Below are positions 60,450 through 64,000 of a stretch of 64,000 nucleotides of DNA, piece by piece. Under the pieces are notes generated by a model. It did not search any database. It was not told where the DNA came from and saw only the letters and a list, made by a program, of their open reading frames with translations. The DNA is from Thalassobacillus devorans MSP14. Lineage in GTDB: Bacteria; Bacillota; Bacilli; Bacillales; Halobacillaceae. The DNA is taken from the NCBI RefSeq assembly GCF_000496835.1, contig NZ_KI543236.1, positions 104,709-168,708 on the forward strand. Reading direction: 5' to 3'. Position 1 is the stretch's first letter. The number at the start of each line of letters is the position of its first letter. Both the position numbers and the translations under genes were made by a program.

Positions 60450-60483
60450 GAAAAAGAAAAGTTCAGAGCATTAGCTCTGAACT
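60450..60483 (-). terminator. Terminator of prsA
   Basis: AGTTCAGAGC / GCTCTGAACT, ten-base perfect stem with a four-base loop, followed on the minus strand by TTTTCTTTTTC. It lies 16 bases beyond the prsA stop. Confidence 0.9.
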
Positions 60484-60498
60484 AAAATACAGCGAAAT

Positions 60499-61413
60499 TT
60501 ATCCTTTGGCGTCTTCTTTAGAACCGCTGTCCCCTTGGGCCGGCTGTTCTGGTTTATCGAATAATCCTTTGAACTGTTCGTCTTTGACTTTGATATTTGC
60601 ATTTTCGATCATTTTATCCATTTTAGCCTGTAGTTTTGTCTGGTCGATTTTCTTAGAAGCCAACTGACGCTTGATGGTATCTTTTTCTTCTTCGAAAGAA
60701 CCTACATCTTCTGCTTTCTTTTCACCGGTTTTCTTAATGATGTGATAGCCGAATTCTGTTTTGATCGGTTCACTGATTTCCCCTTTTTCAAGCGCATAAG
60801 CTGCATCCTCGAATTTGGCAGTCATTTCTCCAGGACCAAAAAATCCAAGATCTCCACCATTTTTCAGTGATGCTTTATCGGTTGAGAATTTTTTAGCCAG
60901 CTCTTGGAAATCTGCTCCATCTTCCAGCTGCTGCTTTACCTTTTTAGCCGTATCTTTATTATCGACAAGAATATGACTCGCTTTGACCTGGGTTTTCATT
61001 TTTTCGTAGTAATCTTTCATTTCTTTCTCCGAGATTTCTACATCTTCCATAGCTGCTTTTTCCTGGAGCAGGCTGAGACGAAGCATATCTTTGAAGTCCT
61101 CTTCGCTTTTGAAATTATTCTGCTTCAGAATCATATCGAATTGTTTTCCATACTTCTCTTTCATATTCTCTAATTCTTTATTGACTTCTTTTTCGGTTAC
61201 TTCATAGTTATCTGAAAGCACTTCTTTCATGACTAATTGCTGAAGAACCGCTTCACCATTCTGATCTTTCAATGCTTCATAAAACTCTTCTTTTGTCACT
61301 TCTCCACTCTTTGTTTCCACTACTGCTTCGCTGGTATCTTTTGAATCTGAACTGCAAGCAGATAAGGTTAACACTCCTGCTGCCAGTGTAGCTGCAACTG
61401 CAAACTTATTCAT
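60499..61413 (-). CDS. prsA: Foldase lipoprotein PrsA (parvulin peptidyl-prolyl isomerase)
   Basis: 304 residues. Lipobox LTLSAC (Cys20). Parvulin domain about 135-230: KASHILVDNKDTAKKVKQQL, ELAKKFSTDKASLKNGGDLG, FFGPGEMTAKFEDAAYALEK, TEFGYHIIKKTGEK. The flanking helices act as a chaperone. Assists folding of exported proteins at the outer face of the membrane. C-terminal tail acidic, as is usual. Confidence 0.97.
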   Translation of the reverse strand: MNKFAVAATLAAGVLTLSACSSDSKDTSEAVVETKSGEVTKEEFYEALKDQNGEAVLQQLVMKEVLSDNYEVTEKEVNKELENMKEKYGKQFDMILKQNNFKSEEDFKDMLRLSLLQEKAAMEDVEISEKEMKDYYEKMKTQVKASHILVDNKDTAKKVKQQLEDGADFQELAKKFSTDKASLKNGGDLGFFGPGEMTAKFEDAAYALEKGEISEPIKTEFGYHIIKKTGEKKAEDVGSFEEEKDTIKRQLASKKIDQTKLQAKMDKMIENANIKVKDEQFKGLFDKPEQPAQGDSGSKEDAKG

Positions 61414-61564
61414 TTCTCATACACCCCTATTATGTAATTAAATTCTAGACGTAAGGCAAACAACCTATGACATAATATAACATATCCACATTAACAAAGA
61501 CTAGTCTATATTTTAAAAGATAAAGGATAGAGGGCAAACGCCTATCCATCTTCACTACCCGCTG

Positions 61565-61573
61565 CATAGGATA
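61565..61573 (+). promoter_or_regulatory. Candidate sigma E/sigma K -10 element of the YjcZ-like gene
   Basis: CATAGGATA matches the mother-cell consensus CATA-n-n-n-TA exactly. No matching -35 could be assigned. It fits the sporulation-linked gene that starts 30 bases downstream. Confidence 0.4.
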
Positions 61574-61602
61574 CTGTACGTATCAGATAAGGGGGTGAGG
61601 TT

Positions 61603-61686
61603 ATGAGTCGAGGATATGGTGGCGGTTTCGCTTTGATCGTCGTGTTATTCATTTTGCTCATTATTGTAGGGGCAGCATGGCTGTAA
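61603..61686 (+). CDS. YjcZ-family small sporulation protein, 27 residues
   Basis: A tiny gene with GGGGGTGAGG ribosome site. Reads MSRGYGGGFALIVVLFILL then IIVGAAWL: a Gly-rich start and one membrane helix, the YjcZ/SscA-type build, many of which are spore-assembly peptides. A strong terminator follows. Confidence 0.85.
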   Translation: MSRGYGGGFALIVVLFILLIIVGAAWL

Positions 61687-61707
61687 TCCCTGACAGGATT
61701 TAATAAG

Positions 61708-61742
61708 AAAGCCAGACGCTGAATCGGCGTCTGGCTTTTTTC
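61708..61742 (+). terminator. Terminator after the YjcZ-like gene
   Basis: AAAGCCAGACGC / GCGTCTGGCTTT, 12-base perfect stem with a 7-base loop and T-run. Confidence 0.92.
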
Positions 61743-61772
61743 TTCGATGTTTTTATAGGTAGAATCACCATA

Positions 61773-61958
61773 TTAAGCCGCCGCGTTCAATACTTCTACA
61801 TAAGAGGATATCAATAAGATTGTAATCAGAACATTGATGGTGCGGAATACGCGCGGCTGTTTCTCTTTGGACATGTTAGTCTTCATACATAAGGAATGTG
61901 TCAGAGAATTGATGATGAATAGAATAATTAGGGCGTAGAGAATAAATACGAATGCCAC
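61773..61958 (-). CDS. Small membrane protein, 61 residues, unknown function
   Basis: GTG start with AAAGGAGGT 9 bases upstream. Two membrane helices (about 3-20 and 40-58) separated by a basic loop KTNMSKEKQPRVFRT. Not recognised; Bacillaceae have several such genes near prsA. Confidence 0.65.
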   Translation of the reverse strand: MAFVFILYALIILFIINSLTHSLCMKTNMSKEKQPRVFRTINVLITILLISSYVEVLNAAA

Positions 61959-62031
61959 AGCTGAAATACCTCCTTTTATTCCTTATTTCATTACTTTATC
62001 AAAAAATGATCTTCTTGAACAGAATTTACAA

Positions 62032-62070
62032 TCAAAAAATAAGAGAAGGGCGCTGAGTCAGCACCCTTCC
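62032..62070 (-). terminator. Terminator of the DUF3267 gene
   Basis: GAAGGGTGCTGA / TCAGCGCCCTTC (one G-U pair) on the minus strand with no more than a two-base loop, followed by TCTCTTATTTTTTG. Confidence 0.75.
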
Positions 62071-62080
62071 TATGCTTTAT

Positions 62081-62629
62081 TTATGAGCTTTTACGTTTGA
62101 TTAATATATCATAGCCATCTTTGGCATTTTCGATGACACAGCTGCGAGGAGCCCGGATGAATTGGTTCAAGTATAGGAAATCGGAAAACGATAACCCGAT
62201 ATTCACCGCTGAAAACAGAACAAAATAAGCAAAGTATCCAGGAAATACATAACTCATCGCCAAGCCTGGGAATGTGATGAATAAGGTTGGTGCCAGCGCC
62301 ATGAAAATAGATGTTTTTTTAGATAATTTTGATTGACACCGGTAATCGAATGTTGGAATCAATCGTCTTCTGAATTTCCATTTCACCCTCACACGTTTGT
62401 TAGCAAGCACTAAAGGCAGGATATGCATCATTCGATGAAGTGACGGCAGAAAGAAAAGAATGACCAGTAATGGAATGAATCCATGATCTTTTACATCATG
62501 CGTCAGATGCAACAACGAAAAAGGCAGATACAAAACCAAAAATGCTAACAACCCTGTAAGAAAGGATGTGAGATAAATGCGATTATTACCGAAATCCTTA
62601 GTGATGTTTACTGTTTTCCAGCAATTCAT
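62081..62629 (-). CDS. DUF3267-family membrane protein lacking the zinc-protease motif
   Basis: 182 residues, four to five membrane helices. DUF3267 proteins are putative zincins whose second helix region carries H-E-x-x-H. The corresponding place here, SLHRMMHILPL, has both His but Arg instead of the catalytic Glu. So it is probably not a protease. The SYVFPGYFAYFVLFSAVNIG segment and C-terminal Lys/Arg end are otherwise normal. Function unknown. Confidence 0.7.
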   Translation of the reverse strand: MNCWKTVNITKDFGNNRIYLTSFLTGLLAFLVLYLPFSLLHLTHDVKDHGFIPLLVILFFLPSLHRMMHILPLVLANKRVRVKWKFRRRLIPTFDYRCQSKLSKKTSIFMALAPTLFITFPGLAMSYVFPGYFAYFVLFSAVNIGLSFSDFLYLNQFIRAPRSCVIENAKDGYDILIKRKSS

Positions 62630-62942
62630 CTCAGAATCCCCCTTTACTACAAAAATGACTGAAACATTCGTCAGGGAATGTTTCTATGATATTTGGGGTG
62701 AACCGTTATGTATTGAGTAGCACAAATGGAATAATAGTATGTTTTGATAGAAAAAGCAATAGGTTTTTACAAAAAAAATAAAAGAGTTTACAAACTGCTG
62801 TGACAGTAGTTGCAGCGATCACGTATCCAACGTTTGAAACGTGAAAATCAGGTTATGGATAAAGAGATGAGAAAGCCAATATAAATGTAGGGGATAAGTT
62901 TTTTTGAGAGAAACGGTAGAAGGTAGAAATGGAGAGATGATG
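62630..62942. other. Gene-free region before the beta-helix gene
   Basis: About 310 bases between divergent genes, AT-rich. No promoter is clear on the plus strand. The last 15 bases hold GGAGAG followed by three consecutive ATG codons in one frame. Otherwise nothing recognised. Confidence 0.4.
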
Positions 62943-64000
62943 ATGGGGAAATACACCGACATTCTTAAACGAAAAAAGCCTGATCGCACCAACGAGGATG
63001 ATCCTGTAGAAGCATTATTGGCAGCTCGTTTGAGAGAAAGACTGAGAGCTGTCGAACAAAAAAACGGTAAAGGCAGCAGGCACCATATAGCGTCAAATAT
63101 GCCCGGTATCAAAGGGGATGGTAAGCATGATGATACTTCCGGCATCCAATCATTATTAGATGAAGCGAAGAAAAAAACGAACGGAATCTCTCTTTATTTT
63201 CCTGCTGGTATATATAAGCTTACCGCAACATTAATGATTCACGAAGGGACGCGGATCGAGTGTCATCCTAAAGCAGTATTCCATAAAGTACACCATCGCG
63301 GGATGCTCAAGAATATCGAGAAAAACAGCAGTGACAATGGTTACGAAGGAAACGGCAATATTACCATTATTGGCGGAGTCTGGGATAATAATGGCCACCG
63401 TTATTTAGGAGGGACAAGTTTTGTCTTTGGTCATGCGAAGAACCTGGTGTTCAGGGACTTGACCATCAAGGATGTATCACCGGGACATGGAATGGAGATC
63501 AATTCTTCCTGTAATGTGGTAATTGATGGCTGTAAGTTTATTGGTATGGCTCCTAAAAAACGGAAGCTATATTCAGAAGCCGTCCAGTTGGATTTAATGA
63601 AAAGCAACGGAGTATTTCCCTGGAAAAAATCACACTTCGACCACACCCCCTGCCAGGATGTAATGATTACCAATTGTTATTTCGGTCCCAGTGAACGGCT
63701 GGGGAGCTGGGGGAGAGCGGTTGGATCACATTCAGCAACCGCAGATCGGTGGCATAAGCGGATTATCATAGCGAATAATATTATCAGTGCTACCTTACAG
63801 TGGGGAATACGTGCCTATTCCTGGAAAGATGTTACGATTACTGACAATATCTTCGATGGCTGCGGTGCAGGACTTTCTATCGATCCGAACTACTACGGCA
63901 AAAATGAAGTGGACAGCGAAGATATGTTTGGAAATCAAACAAATGACAGTAACCAGGTGAAAAGGGTCACGATACAGGGCAACCATTTTATCAAGCCTGG
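62943..64000 (+). CDS. Right-handed beta-helix protein (pectate lyase superfamily), truncated by the window end
   Basis: 352 codons visible, no stop. The third of three in-frame ATG codons is chosen because it is six bases after GGAGAG. Residues 1-50 are charged and helical (DILKRKKPDRTNEDDPVEAL). The pectate lyase 3 pattern follows: PGIKGDGKHDDTSGIQSLLD, YFPAGIYKLTATLMIH, then repeated beta-helix rungs (NITIIGGVWDNNG, LVFRDLTIKDVSPGHG, VIDGCKFIG, RIIIANNIISA, VTITDNIFDG). Could be a polysaccharide lyase or hydrolase, a phage tail spike, or a surface protein; no signal peptide is visible. Confidence 0.8.
   Translation, partial: MGKYTDILKRKKPDRTNEDDPVEALLAARLRERLRAVEQKNGKGSRHHIASNMPGIKGDGKHDDTSGIQSLLDEAKKKTNGISLYFPAGIYKLTATLMIHEGTRIECHPKAVFHKVHHRGMLKNIEKNSSDNGYEGNGNITIIGGVWDNNGHRYLGGTSFVFGHAKNLVFRDLTIKDVSPGHGMEINSSCNVVIDGCKFIGMAPKKRKLYSEAVQLDLMKSNGVFPWKKSHFDHTPCQDVMITNCYFGPSERLGSWGRAVGSHSATADRWHKRIIIANNIISATLQWGIRAYSWKDVTITDNIFDGCGAGLSIDPNYYGKNEVDSEDMFGNQTNDSNQVKRVTIQGNHFIKP

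Noticed and set aside
1-64000. tRNA or rRNA genes, CRISPR arrays, transposases, integrases, replication origin
   Set aside because: None was seen in either strand on reading. The repeated sequences present are palindromic intergenic elements, not regularly spaced arrays.

Overview
The window looks like chromosome of a low-to-moderate GC, endospore-forming, salt-adapted member of the Bacillaceae (Halobacillus/Virgibacillus-like). Reasons: strong AGGAGG-type ribosome binding sites, a GerA-type germinant receptor operon, an alpha/beta SASP gene, YhaL and YjcZ-like sporulation proteins, and an almost continuous yheB-yheA-yhaR-yhzD-yhaQ-yhaP-yhaO-yhaN-yhaM-yhaL-prsA block with the order known from Bacillus subtilis. 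No rRNA, tRNA, CRISPR array, insertion sequence or integrase was seen.

Layout. 1-2.1 kb: tandem fluoride channel genes (the first cut by the window edge) and a KtrB/TrkH potassium transporter. 2.2-3.8 kb: an NprR-like XRE/TPR regulator followed on the same strand by an easily missed 46-codon secreted propeptide gene, together a complete RRNPP-type peptide signalling cassette. 3.9-6.4 kb: a second UMP-kinase-like gene behind a 24-codon leader and an intrinsic terminator, D-amino acid aminotransferase, and an unknown conserved protein. 6.4-10.6 kb (minus): a germinant receptor operon in the order A-C-D-B. 10.9-14.8 kb: a TAXI-type TRAP transporter (binding lipoprotein, DUF1850 protein, fused permease). 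14.9-25.9 kb: mixed metabolic and transport genes, including an ABC-F ribosome protection gene with an attenuator-like leader, an ABC exporter pair, a second methionine aminopeptidase and a BtuF-like protein. 26-28.8 kb: an NhaC-family transporter under a T-box riboswitch (probable tyrosine specifier) and azlCD. 28.9-37.3 kb: a Gly/Pro-rich protein, an MneS-like manganese exporter, modABC, WrbA, a secreted acidic DUF5667 protein, an IDEAL protein and a VanY-type lipoprotein. 37.3-38.1 kb: a gene-free stretch filled by dispersed repeats, one nested in another. 38.1-46.4 kb: fumC, SASP, msmX with a PucR-type regulator, and a CstR-type persulfide sensor. 46.5-62.6 kb: the yhe/yha/prsA block. At the right edge a beta-helix protein runs out of the window.

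How parts work together. The peptide and regulator at 2.2-3.7 kb should form one quorum-sensing unit. The four ger genes form one spore inner-membrane receptor. TAXI protein, DUF1850 protein and permease form one importer, with a terminator plus a repeat between binding protein and membrane genes. ModA, ModB and ModC form one molybdate importer. YhaO and YhaN are the nuclease and ATPase of an SbcCD-like complex. Three leaders (before the UMP kinase paralog, the ABC-F gene and nhaC) put terminators under leader-RNA control.

Two dispersed repeat families fill intergenic space. Family A (five copies) has constant ends and two alternative interior stems, with one base-pair-preserving change in the outer stem. 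Family B (three copies) is the long GC-rich hairpin type. Functions were assigned by reading motifs and from knowledge of Bacillus gene families; no database search was run.
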